Shown in pieces: positions 1 to 8,445 of a DNA stretch of 10,327 nt (positions are counted from its first letter, which is position 1; every line of letters starts with the position of its first letter). The notes under the pieces were generated by a model. It worked only from the letters and a program-made list of their open reading frames with translations, was not told where the DNA came from and did no database searches. Origin of the DNA: Gammaproteobacteria bacterium (lineage in GTDB: Bacteria; Pseudomonadota; Gammaproteobacteria; Steroidobacterales; JACDCP01); contig JACDCP010000096.1 of NCBI GenBank assembly GCA_013817465.1, positions 1 to 10,327 of the forward strand. Reading direction: 5' to 3'. The position numbers were made by a program, and so were the translations under genes.

Positions 1-26
1 GGCCCCTCCCCCACGGGGGAGGGGCC
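1..26. terminator. Perfect GC-rich hairpin, possible terminator or extragenic palindrome
   Basis: Positions 1-12 and 15-26 are perfect reverse complements (GGCCCCTCCCCC / GGGGGAGGGGCC) with only AC between them, so a real hairpin would open a base pair or two for its loop. It begins 15 nt beyond the stop codon of the minus-strand gene at 41-736. It could therefore be the stem of that gene's terminator, but any T-tract would lie outside the window. Very similar GC-rich palindromes are also common as dispersed extragenic repeats, and the two readings cannot be separated here. Confidence 0.5.
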
Positions 27-40
27 GGGGAGGAGGAGTT

Positions 41-736
41 TTATCGGCTCTCGATCGGCGGGCAGGGGATCACCCGCCGGAGATCCGCGCGATATTCGTA
101 TGCACGGCCTTTGTGCGCGAGCGTGATCACGTAGCCCTTTGAAGCGGCGCCAGCCGCCGGTGCATCGGGAACGGAACAGCCGAGCCCCGCATCCTGCCAT
201 ACCACCGGCTGTGTCTGGCGAATCGAGATTGCCTCGTTGCGCACCCCCAGCCGCCGCGCCAGATCGGCACGCGCGAGTGCCTCGAGCTGCGCCTGGGACA
301 AAGTCAGCTCGCGCAGCGGAAGTTTCGGCGCGACATCCTTTTCGAGGCGGCGCTCGCAGATGAACCCGCGGCCGTTCGCCATGTGGACCCGATAGATTTT
401 CCCGGCATGCCGGACAAGCGCAGAGTGACCGGGCGTGATGACCTGCATGTAGTTCATGCCCGGTTGCGGGCAGCCGAGACTGGAGTCACGCCAGTCCACT
501 GGCTCTACCTGCATGACTTCGAGATCATTCATCGGAACGGACAGATGCTCACTCGCGATACGAAGCGCCAGCGTCTCCAGCTCAGGCCCGGCCTGTGTAT
601 CGGTCACCGCTTGCCGTCCGTTGCGCTCTTCCGGCACTGCCCGATCCTCACCGGTCCCGGCCGGAGGCTGCGCACCGGCACAGCCGGCGTTCATGACCCC
701 CGCGGCAGCCAAACAGCAAGCGAATATTTTCTGCAT
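41..736 (-). CDS. Exported protein with two tandem copies of a W/DxxLGC/Cys domain, function unknown
   Basis: I do not recognise a named family with known function. The 231-residue product begins with a short export signal (MQKIFACCLAAAGVMNAGC). Cys19 could be a lipobox Cys (AGC, although Asn at -3 is atypical), or signal peptidase I could cut after AGCAGA. After a Pro/Glu-rich linker come two related modules, about residues 53-127 and 150-225. Each has an LA-rich helix, then V-x-W-x-D-x-x-LGC (W82/C89 and W180/C187), a ThrPro-Gly or Lys-Gly turn before a strand, H-x-G-x-x-Y, and a closing Cys (C127, C225). In both copies W to Cys is 7 residues and Cys to Cys is 38, which suggests one disulfide per module. 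The start is supported by GAGGAAG 6 nt upstream. The gene is divergent from the secreted protein at 1009. Codon use and GC resemble the neighbours. A periplasmic or outer-membrane-anchored role is inference. Confidence 0.85.
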   Translation of the reverse strand: MQKIFACCLAAAGVMNAGCAGAQPPAGTGEDRAVPEERNGRQAVTDTQAGPELETLALRIASEHLSVPMNDLEVMQVEPVDWRDSSLGCPQPGMNYMQVITPGHSALVRHAGKIYRVHMANGRGFICERRLEKDVAPKLPLRELTLSQAQLEALARADLARRLGVRNEAISIRQTQPVVWQDAGLGCSVPDAPAAGAASKGYVITLAHKGRAYEYRADLRRVIPCPPIESR

Positions 737-741
737 GCGAT

Positions 742-749
742 CTTCCTCG
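742..749 (-). promoter_or_regulatory. Ribosome binding site of the duplicated-domain protein
   Basis: On the minus strand this reads CGAGGAAG, a strong Shine-Dalgarno core, ending 5 nt before the ATG at 736-734. It fixes the start of the 231-residue gene. Confidence 0.7.
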
Positions 750-752
750 CCT

Positions 753-772
753 ATATCGGTTATTCACGATAT
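753..772. promoter_or_regulatory. Dyad ATATCG-N8-CGATAT, candidate operator
   Basis: Two perfect 6-bp inverted arms (753-758 and 767-772) are separated by 8 nt, just upstream of the ribosome binding site of the minus-strand gene. The size and position would suit a dimeric repressor site or an element within the 5' leader. No clear -35/-10 pair was found beside it, so a regulatory role is only a suggestion. Confidence 0.3.
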
Positions 773-805
773 CAACGCTCGAAATCTCCATCCGGGGCAA
801 CTTCT

Positions 806-950
806 CTGCCGTACCGGCAGGGATGCATCGCCATTTTCGAGAACCGCAGGTTCTTGAAAATGCTCGCAATCCGAAAATCGCAATTTTCGGATTGCAGAGT
901 TGAAAAAGCCATGCATGGCTTTTTCAACAACCTGCCGATCTGCCGGTTGT
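806..950. repeat. Array of consecutive palindromes (REP/BIME-like) in the divergent intergenic region
   Basis: Most of the 272-bp gap between the divergent genes is made of adjacent inverted repeats. 806-820 has 6-bp arms (CTGCCG-TAC-CGGCAG). 832-862 has 14-bp arms with one G:T pair and loop GCA. 866-895 has perfect 13-bp arms with loop CGCA. 899-928 is a perfect 30-bp palindrome centred on ATGCAT. A weaker ACAACC/GGTTGT pair spans 927-950. Spacers between the three large palindromes are only 3 nt. The 899-928 unit has an A5 run on one side and a T5 run on the other, so it could act as a bidirectional terminator. Alternatives are a degenerate cluster of mobile extragenic palindromes or a structured RNA. 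No repeat-spacer periodicity as in CRISPR is present. Confidence 0.75.
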
Positions 951-996
951 GCCGCGAACCCGCGATACGCTCCCGCCCGGAACGGGATTCTCCCCG

Positions 997-1001
997 TGAG
1001 G
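997..1001 (+). promoter_or_regulatory. Ribosome binding site of the secreted beta-propeller protein
   Basis: TGAGG ends 7 nt before the ATG at 1009, supporting that start. No convincing promoter was seen upstream; the palindromes end about 60-80 nt before the start codon. Confidence 0.55.
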
Positions 1002-1008
1002 CGCCTGC

Positions 1009-3738
1009 ATGAGCGTTCGCGTGCTGATTCTAACCGCCGGCCTGGCGGTCGCCGCATTTTTCTCTTTATCCGTGTCGGGCCACGCCGAGCATGAGAAGGC
1101 GCGCTACGTCGCGACCCGGGGTCTTGATTCGGGGCGTTGCGATGAGGCAAATGTCCCCTGCCGGACGGTCGCCTACGCCGCTGGCCAGGCGGGCAAGGGA
1201 GATCGTATTCACGTATCCGGCGGCAACTATGAGCTCGCCAGCGGCGTCGACATTTTTTATCTCACGAGCGGCGTCGTCGGCGTTTACGGCGGCTACACCC
1301 AGGACTTCGCGAAGCGCTCGCCCGATGAGCATCCGACCACGCTGATCGGCGTGCCCGTTCAGTTCCGCGAGTCGCTCGAGCGGCGCGGCTTCCGCGTCAT
1401 CGTGGATCGCAAGGGCTTGAGCGATGAAGAAGATGCCCGGCTTGCCACGCTCATGGACGATCTGCGCCAATTGACGACGAGCGCCAGCGCGGAGCCCTGC
1501 GCCGACGGCTCGGCGGCCGGCTTTTCCTGCAACCGCATTGGCCTCGCCTCGCACATGCCCCTACACGACTTCAGCACGCGCCCGTCCGGCGCCAACGACA
1601 TCTGGGGCTTCGTCGATCTGAACACGGAGCGCGAGTACGCCATCATCGGGCTGCGCAATGGCGCCGCGGTCGTGGATGTCAGCGATCCCGAGAACCCGCT
1701 CGAGGTCGGCAGCGTCACCGGCCAGGAGTCGGTCTGGCGGGATGTCAAAGTGTTGCAGACCTTCGATGCTGCGGCCGAACGCTGGAACGCCTACGCGTAC
1801 GTGACGACCGACGGCGCCGGCGACCGGCTCGCGATCATCGACCTCACCGGCCTGCCGAACGCCATTTCGCTGGCCGGGCGCCGCACGGACGACGACAGCG
1901 CACATAACGTCTACCTGGCCAATGCCGATTACGCCACCGGCGTGCCGCTCGCCGGGCTGGAGCCCCTGCTCATCATTGCCGGTTCGAATCAGCGCGACGG
2001 CGCGTTCCGGGTCTACGGCCTCGCGGATCCATTGAACCCTGCGCTGCTCGCGGAGTCGCCCTCCGGCGGCTATATGCACGACGCGACATCGCTGGTCATC
2101 GACGATGCCCGCAGCGACACTCAGTGCACCGATGCAGGCCCGGGCTGTGTCGTGCTCGTCGATTTCAACGAGCTCACGTTCGATCTCTGGGATCTGCCCG
2201 CAGGCATCGACGCGGCGCTGCTCAGCACGACGAGTTATGACAATGCGGGCTACGTGCATTCGGGCTGGTACTCCGAGGACAAGCAGTATGTCTTTGTGCA
2301 TGACGAGCTCGACGAGCAGCAGAACGGCCTCAACACGACCTTGCGCGTGTTCGGCATTGCCGATCTCGGCGCGCCGGCGCTCGTGGGGACCTGGACCGGT
2401 CCGACTGCCGCCGTCGATCACAACGGTTATGTGCGCGGCAATCGGTACTACATCTCCAATTACACGCGCGGCCTGACGGTTCTGGATATTACCGATCCCA
2501 CGCAGCCGATCGAAACCGGACGCTTCGACTCGTATCCGTTGAGCGACGGCTCGGCATTCAACGGCGCCTGGGGCGTTTATCCTTTCCTGCCGAGCGGCCT
2601 CGTGCTCGTCAGCGACATCAACAGCGGTCTTTATGTGCTCGAAGACGGCACGCGCAACAGCCCGTCCGGCAGCCTGGCGTTCTCCCGGGCGAGCTTCTCC
2701 GGCATCGAGGGGCAGACTGTGCGGATCGGCATCAACCGCCTCGATGGCAGCGCGGGCGGCACAACGGTAGGGTATGAAATGCTCGCGGGTTCGGCCGGTG
2801 CAGAGGACTTCGTGACCGGCCGCGGCCGCGTATCGTGGGCCGCCGCCGAGGCCGGCGAGCGCGAGATCGATATAACGCTTGCAGTGGATGCCCTCGATGA
2901 AGGTGTCGAGCGATTCTTCGTGCGGCTGTTCGATCCGCGCGACGGCGCGACGCTGGCCCCGCCCGCCATGGCATCGGTGTTCGTCCGCGAAGCCGGCGCA
3001 GCAAACGAGATTGCCATGTTCGAGGGCACGGTCCCGGCCGACGAAGGCTCTGGCCGCGCGCTCGTCACCGTGCGCCGCACGGGCAACGCAACCGGTGCGG
3101 CGTCCGTCGGGTTCAGCACGGCGGAGGACACAGCGAGCGGCGGCAGCGATTACGAAGCGGTCAACTCGGGCCGGCTCGACTGGGCGGATGGCGATGTCAC
3201 GGCCCGGGTCATCAGCGTTACCGTCGTGGACGACGAGGTCGAAGAGGCCGAGGAGCAGTTTGCAGTGACGCTGAGCGCGCCGTCCGGCGCGGTGCTGGGC
3301 TCAAACGTCACGACCGGCGTCACGATCCGTGACGACGATGCGAATGCGGCGCCTGTCGCGAATGCCGGCATCGACCAGATGGTAGACGAGGGCAGCGCGG
3401 TGACGCTGGAGGGCGGCGAGTCGAATGACCCCGATGAGGATCCGCTGACATTCATGTGGGTGCAGACCGGCGGCCCGCCAGTCACGCTCATCGACGCGGA
3501 TCGCGCCTCGGCGCAATTCACGGCCCCGAATGTCACTGCCGGCAGCGGGATGGAGTTCGAGCTCAGCGTGGCCGATGAGCACGGGCTCGTCGCGACCGAT
3601 CGCGTCAGCGTCACCGTGAGGAATGTCGGCGGAAGCAGCGGCAGCGGAGGTGGCGCGGTGGCGTTCATTGGCCTGATCGCGGTCCTGCTGCTGATCGGAC
3701 GCCGGCAACGCGCTGCGCTGCCCGGGACCGCACACTAA
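1009..3738 (+). CDS. Secreted choice-of-anchor-B / LVIVD beta-propeller protein with Calx-beta and PKD/REJ-like domains and GlyGly-CTERM-type tail
   Basis: The product is 909 residues and probably secreted or surface-anchored. Layout: a Sec signal peptide (about 1-26, likely cut after GHA). Residues 31-110 resemble the opening of right-handed beta-helix proteins (YVAxxGxDSGxC, then a Cys-Arg-Thr segment and GDRIHVSGGNY) but no helix coils follow. About 178-550 is the LVIVD/choice-of-anchor-B region, with repeated strands such as AAVVDVSDPENP, AIIDLTGLP and TVLDITDPTQP. Calx-beta-like domains lie at about 554-661 and 668-775; the second ends in TIRDDD. A PKD/REJ-like domain spans about 781-871. 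The C-terminus is SSGSGGG, a hydrophobic segment (about 883-896) and RRQR, fitting the GlyGly-CTERM signal processed by rhombosortase in type II secretion systems. The ligand or substrate is unknown; acidic Calx-beta segments suggest Ca2+ binding. The stop codon overlaps the stop of the opposing toxin gene. Confidence 0.88.
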   Translation: MSVRVLILTAGLAVAAFFSLSVSGHAEHEKARYVATRGLDSGRCDEANVPCRTVAYAAGQAGKGDRIHVSGGNYELASGVDIFYLTSGVVGVYGGYTQDFAKRSPDEHPTTLIGVPVQFRESLERRGFRVIVDRKGLSDEEDARLATLMDDLRQLTTSASAEPCADGSAAGFSCNRIGLASHMPLHDFSTRPSGANDIWGFVDLNTEREYAIIGLRNGAAVVDVSDPENPLEVGSVTGQESVWRDVKVLQTFDAAAERWNAYAYVTTDGAGDRLAIIDLTGLPNAISLAGRRTDDDSAHNVYLANADYATGVPLAGLEPLLIIAGSNQRDGAFRVYGLADPLNPALLAESPSGGYMHDATSLVIDDARSDTQCTDAGPGCVVLVDFNELTFDLWDLPAGIDAALLSTTSYDNAGYVHSGWYSEDKQYVFVHDELDEQQNGLNTTLRVFGIADLGAPALVGTWTGPTAAVDHNGYVRGNRYYISNYTRGLTVLDITDPTQPIETGRFDSYPLSDGSAFNGAWGVYPFLPSGLVLVSDINSGLYVLEDGTRNSPSGSLAFSRASFSGIEGQTVRIGINRLDGSAGGTTVGYEMLAGSAGAEDFVTGRGRVSWAAAEAGEREIDITLAVDALDEGVERFFVRLFDPRDGATLAPPAMASVFVREAGAANEIAMFEGTVPADEGSGRALVTVRRTGNATGAASVGFSTAEDTASGGSDYEAVNSGRLDWADGDVTARVISVTVVDDEVEEAEEQFAVTLSAPSGAVLGSNVTTGVTIRDDDANAAPVANAGIDQMVDEGSAVTLEGGESNDPDEDPLTFMWVQTGGPPVTLIDADRASAQFTAPNVTAGSGMEFELSVADEHGLVATDRVSVTVRNVGGSSGSGGGAVAFIGLIAVLLLIGRRQRAALPGTAH

Positions 3739-4424
3739 ATGCGCAGTGGCTCCGACTTCTCATATACGGTGTCGATGCGTTCGCCATCCCACACATAAGT
3801 GAGATGCGGGCCCTGCACGGGGATCGAGACGGCGGGGGGCCGCAATGCCGCAACACATTGTCCGCCCGGGTCGCGCACGCTGTTGTAAACGAATCCCCAC
3901 GCTCCACGCTCTCGCCATGGACGCGCGAACGCCTGCGACAGACTGTAGTCCCGGGGATCGTGCAGTGGCGCATAGGTCGACTCGCGAAGATCGTGCAACG
4001 GCTTGAGCACCCGTCCGATATAAACGCGCATATCGATTTCACCGGCTGCCTCGCGCGTCGCTGCCAGGAAGCGTTCGCGATGAAAAACCGTTTCGCGCAC
4101 GGCGGTGCCGAGACGCCGGGCGGCGTAATACACGCCATAGGCGCCGTCGCTGAAACGCGTCGGGCGGCCGATGTGCGTGAATGCCGCCAATAACACACTC
4201 GCGCCCGGTCCCGTCACGCGGTCGCCGGTTGCGATGAGGCTGGTCTCGCCTGCCTGCTCGCGCAGCCGGTCATTGGTCAAGCTTTCGAGGAACCATGCCG
4301 CTTCCCGTTGCGCGGGCTTGACCAGATCGCTCAGAAAATCGACCGGCGGATGCCTGGAGGAAACGATGCGGTGCAACTTCTGCCAGCGCACGCGCACGGG
4401 CTTCGGATCGGGAAGCGGATGCAC
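3735..4424 (-). CDS. RES-domain toxin, predicted NAD+ phosphorylase/glycohydrolase
   Basis: The 229-residue product carries the RES domain of toxins such as MbcT and ParT, which degrade NAD+ or transfer ADP-ribose and stop growth. Family features visible are TRFSDGAYGVYYAA (about 89-102), a following TAxRET stretch, SLSQAFARPWRERGAWG (about 161-177) and YNSVRDPGGQC (180-190). The Arg, Glu and Ser that name the family are probably R90, E111 and S182, so the active site looks intact. About 65 residues precede the domain. The start is GTG (4424-4422), 17 nt after the antitoxin stop, with only a weak GAG as Shine-Dalgarno, which may keep toxin synthesis below antitoxin. It is co-transcribed behind the antitoxin. 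The TAG stop overlaps the TAA of the secreted-protein gene. Which NAD+ chemistry it performs cannot be told from sequence. Confidence 0.88.
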   Translation of the reverse strand: MHPLPDPKPVRVRWQKLHRIVSSRHPPVDFLSDLVKPAQREAAWFLESLTNDRLREQAGETSLIATGDRVTGPGASVLLAAFTHIGRPTRFSDGAYGVYYAARRLGTAVRETVFHRERFLAATREAAGEIDMRVYIGRVLKPLHDLRESTYAPLHDPRDYSLSQAFARPWRERGAWGFVYNSVRDPGGQCVAALRPPAVSIPVQGPHLTYVWDGERIDTVYEKSEPLRI

Positions 4425-4441
4425 GGGCTCAGGGTCTGGTA

Positions 4442-4846
4442 TCAGCCGCGTTCGGCGTCGAGATATCGGCGTACGTCGGCCAGGTCAACGACGCGGCCCC
4501 CGCGCATCGTTTCGAGCGCCGAGTGTCCGTTGAAGAGCGACGCGGCGTTCGGTTTCTTCGGCCACTCGTCGGCAGCGGCCGCATCCGGCAGCAGAATGTG
4601 CAACGCCTTGTAGATCCCCATCACGTAACTGATGCGCTCGAGCACGTCATTGCTCAGGCGTGCGGCGGCTCGCTCCTTCTTCCACTTGAAGAACGTCGAA
4701 CGCGGCGGGTTACCCAGCAGAATGCGTTCGTCGTCCGTACCGAGCCCCCAACGCGCGGCGATACTGAAGAAAGCTTGCAATGCCGCAGCGCCCAGTTCCC
4801 CGGTGTCGATGCGCCCGGCCCGGTGTAGCGTGAGTGGCTGAACCAT
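4442..4846 (-). CDS. MbcA/ParS/Xre-family antitoxin (DUF2384)
   Basis: The 134-residue protein is the partner antitoxin of the RES toxin directly downstream. Residues about 15-80 form an Xre-like helical part (AALQAFFSIAARWGL, then RSTFFKWKKE, LSNDVLERISYVMGIYKAL). The C-terminal part, about 95-134, is the DUF2384 signature (SLFNGHSALETMRGGR, then VVDLADVRRYLDAERG) that binds and covers the toxin active site in this family. The start ATG at 4846 follows a weak TGGGA Shine-Dalgarno and a good sigma-70-type promoter. Family members normally repress their own operon through the helix-turn-helix part; that is family knowledge, and I did not find a clean operator. Confidence 0.9.
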   Translation of the reverse strand: MVQPLTLHRAGRIDTGELGAAALQAFFSIAARWGLGTDDERILLGNPPRSTFFKWKKERAAARLSNDVLERISYVMGIYKALHILLPDAAAADEWPKKPNAASLFNGHSALETMRGGRVVDLADVRRYLDAERG

Positions 4847-4873
4847 TGATAGTCCCAGTTGAGATTTTTACCT

Positions 4874-4902
4874 ATTATAGTATCTATCTGGACTGAACGC
4901 AA
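4874..4902 (-). promoter_or_regulatory. Sigma-70-type promoter of the toxin-antitoxin operon
   Basis: On the minus strand TTGCGT (4902-4897) and a perfect TATAAT (4879-4874) are 17 nt apart, upstream of the antitoxin ATG at 4846. This stretch is strikingly AT-rich against the GC-rich surroundings. The leader is about 20 nt. An operon-specific promoter fits a self-contained toxin-antitoxin unit. Confidence 0.65.
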
Positions 4903-4930
4903 CTGGTCGTCCGGCGTTTCGGAGTCCCTC

Positions 4931-5569
4931 TCATGCCAGCTTCGGCACGCGCATACCTCGCTCCACGGCCGGGCGGCGACCGACGCGCTCCAGCCAAGCC
5001 CTCAGCTGCCCGGTATGCTCGAATACATCCGGCAAATCCGCCTCGCTCTCGTCGTAAACGACACGAAGCCACGGATAACAAAGGATATCGGCAATCGAAT
5101 ACTCCCCCGCCAGATAATCCGTCCCGCTCAGGCGGCGCTCCATCACCTGAAGAATGCGTTTCCCTTCCTTCCTGTAGCGCTCGATCGCCTCGGGCACCTT
5201 CTCTTCGGCGAAGCGGGTGAAGTATTCGAGCTGGCCCAGCATGGGCCCGACACTGCCGATCTGGAACATCGACCAGGCGAGCACGCTGGCGCGGCGCCGC
5301 GGCTCCTCCGGCAGAAGCGGGCTGCCGGTTTTCTCGGCCAGATAGACGAGGATGGCGGCGGATTCGAAGACGGCGATCGGCTCGCTGTCCGTATCGTGGT
5401 CAACGATGGCGGGAATCTTGTTGCCCGGCGAAATTTTCAGGAATTCCGGTTCGAATTGCTCGTCCTTGCCGAGGTTCACCGGATGCACCGTATACTCGAG
5501 GCCGAGCTCCTCGAGCATGATCGGCGCCTTGTGGCCGTTCGGCGTCTTCCAGGTATAGAGGTCGATCAT
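4931..5569 (-). CDS. Glutathione S-transferase family protein, Nu-class (YfcG/YghU-like) disulfide reductase
   Basis: The 212-residue product has an N-terminal thioredoxin-like glutathione domain (about 1-85) and an all-helical C-terminal domain. It resembles E. coli YfcG along its length: MIDLYTWKTPNGHKAP with the Thr9-Pro-Asn11 motif in place of a catalytic Cys or Tyr, FLKISPGNKIPAIVD with the cis-Pro, FESAAILVYLAEKTG that binds the gamma-glutamyl group, GPMLGQ, AIERY, and YSIADILCYPW with the N-capping box. Nu-class enzymes act mainly as glutathione-dependent disulfide-bond reductases in the cytoplasm. The frame stays open to an ATG at 5656, but that extension is only translated repeat DNA. 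The start at 5569 matches family N-termini and has AGGAG 8 nt upstream. The gene is probably transcribed separately from the toxin-antitoxin pair; the 84-bp gap downstream contains the latter's promoter. Confidence 0.9.
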   Translation of the reverse strand: MIDLYTWKTPNGHKAPIMLEELGLEYTVHPVNLGKDEQFEPEFLKISPGNKIPAIVDHDTDSEPIAVFESAAILVYLAEKTGSPLLPEEPRRRASVLAWSMFQIGSVGPMLGQLEYFTRFAEEKVPEAIERYRKEGKRILQVMERRLSGTDYLAGEYSIADILCYPWLRVVYDESEADLPDVFEHTGQLRAWLERVGRRPAVERGMRVPKLA

Positions 5570-5570
5570 G

Positions 5571-5588
5571 GGGGACACTCCTGATTTT
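5571..5588 (-). promoter_or_regulatory. Repeat-derived leader carrying the GST ribosome binding site
   Basis: Read on the minus strand, this stretch gives ATCAGGAGTGTCCCC followed by C and the GST start codon. AGGAG is a strong Shine-Dalgarno core at ideal spacing (8 nt). The same stretch is an imperfect copy (17 of 18 bases over GGGGACA[C/T]TCCTGATTTT/C) of the left arm of the neighbouring large palindrome, so the ribosome site appears to be part of a repeat unit. Confidence 0.6.
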
Positions 5589-5603
5589 CGGATTATGGAG
5601 CAA

Positions 5604-5688
5604 GCAAAAATGGGGACATTCCTGATTTCCATGGATGCCTCGTTATGTTCGAGCATCGTGCGGAAATCAGGAATGTCCCCATTTTTGC
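5604..5688. repeat. 85-nt REPIN-like inverted repeat with 27-bp perfect arms
   Basis: Arms 5604-5630 and 5662-5688 are exact reverse complements over 27 bases, each containing GGGGACATTCCTGATTT or its complement. The 31-nt spacer can itself pair: GATG-C-CTCG (5634-5642) with CGAGCATC (5650-5657), leaving a TTATGTT loop, so nearly the whole element folds into one long hairpin. It lies between the clpB stop and the GST start. The GGGGACA/TGTCCCC wording resembles the extragenic repeats mobilised by REP-associated tyrosine transposases; that link is from memory and no transposase is in the window. In clpB-to-GST transcripts it could stop transcription or stabilise RNA ends. Confidence 0.85.
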
Positions 5689-5744
5689 CTTCTCACACCT
5701 CTTTCGCCGGAACGACGAATCGATCATAGGCACAGTCCCCCGAA

Positions 5745-5756
<12 letters not shown>
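5675..5756. repeat. Direct repeat pair GTCCCC-N8-CTTCTCAC, second copy running into the end of clpB
   Basis: 5675-5696 and 5735-5756 both read GTCCCC, eight mostly different bases, then CTTCTCAC, 60 nt apart (16 of 22 identical). The first copy starts in the right arm of the large palindrome. The second covers the clpB stop codon and its last codons. This gives at least three repeat-derived pieces in the 175-bp gap, counting the one at the GST start. Confidence 0.5.
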
Positions 5757-8363
<2,607 letters not shown>

Positions 8364-8396
8364 TGGCAGCATCCGAAGTTGGGCAGAATGCCTGAC

Positions 8397-8425
8397 TAAT
8401 TGGGGATTTTTACGGTCATTTCAAC
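8397..8425 (-). promoter_or_regulatory. Sigma-32 (RpoH) heat-shock promoter of clpB
   Basis: On the minus strand GTTGAAA (8425-8419), 13 nt, then CCCCAATTA (8405-8397) closely matches the RpoH consensus CTTGAAA-N(11-16)-CCCCATNT. The likely transcription start is near 8390, about 25-30 nt before the GTG or ATG start. clpB is a classical RpoH-regulon gene, so location and motif agree. It lies wholly in the gap between the ZIP stop codon and clpB. Confidence 0.8.
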
Positions 8426-8427
8426 CA

Positions 8428-8440
8428 GGTGCCGGGCACC
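8428..8440 (-). terminator. Short hairpin between the ZIP gene and clpB, possible terminator
   Basis: GGTGC-CGG-GCACC forms a 5-bp stem with a 3-nt loop (a sixth pair closes if the loop is ignored). It starts 5 nt past the ZIP stop codon and sits directly upstream of the clpB -35 element. There is no T-tract right after it on the minus strand, so it is a weak terminator candidate; a small dispersed palindrome is equally possible. Confidence 0.35.
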
Positions 8441-8445
8441 GGCGC

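Noticed and set aside
806..950. CRISPR array
   Set aside because: The palindromes differ in sequence and are separated by about 3 nt. There are no repeated units with unique spacers and no cas genes.
383..1012. 209-codon plus-strand frame across the palindrome array
   Set aside because: It is antisense to the duplicated-domain gene and then runs through palindromes. The opposite strand has the export signal, repeats and ribosome site.
1561..2421. 286-codon minus-strand frame inside the secreted beta-propeller gene
   Set aside because: The plus-strand frame has a signal peptide and recognisable domains. The antisense product is Arg/Glu/Val-rich shadow sequence.
5570..5656. N-terminal extension of the GST gene from an upstream in-frame ATG
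   Set aside because: The extra 29 residues are translated from the palindrome, and a matching peptide (EIRNVPIFA) appears on the other strand from the other arm. Family N-termini begin at MIDLYTW, which has the good ribosome site.
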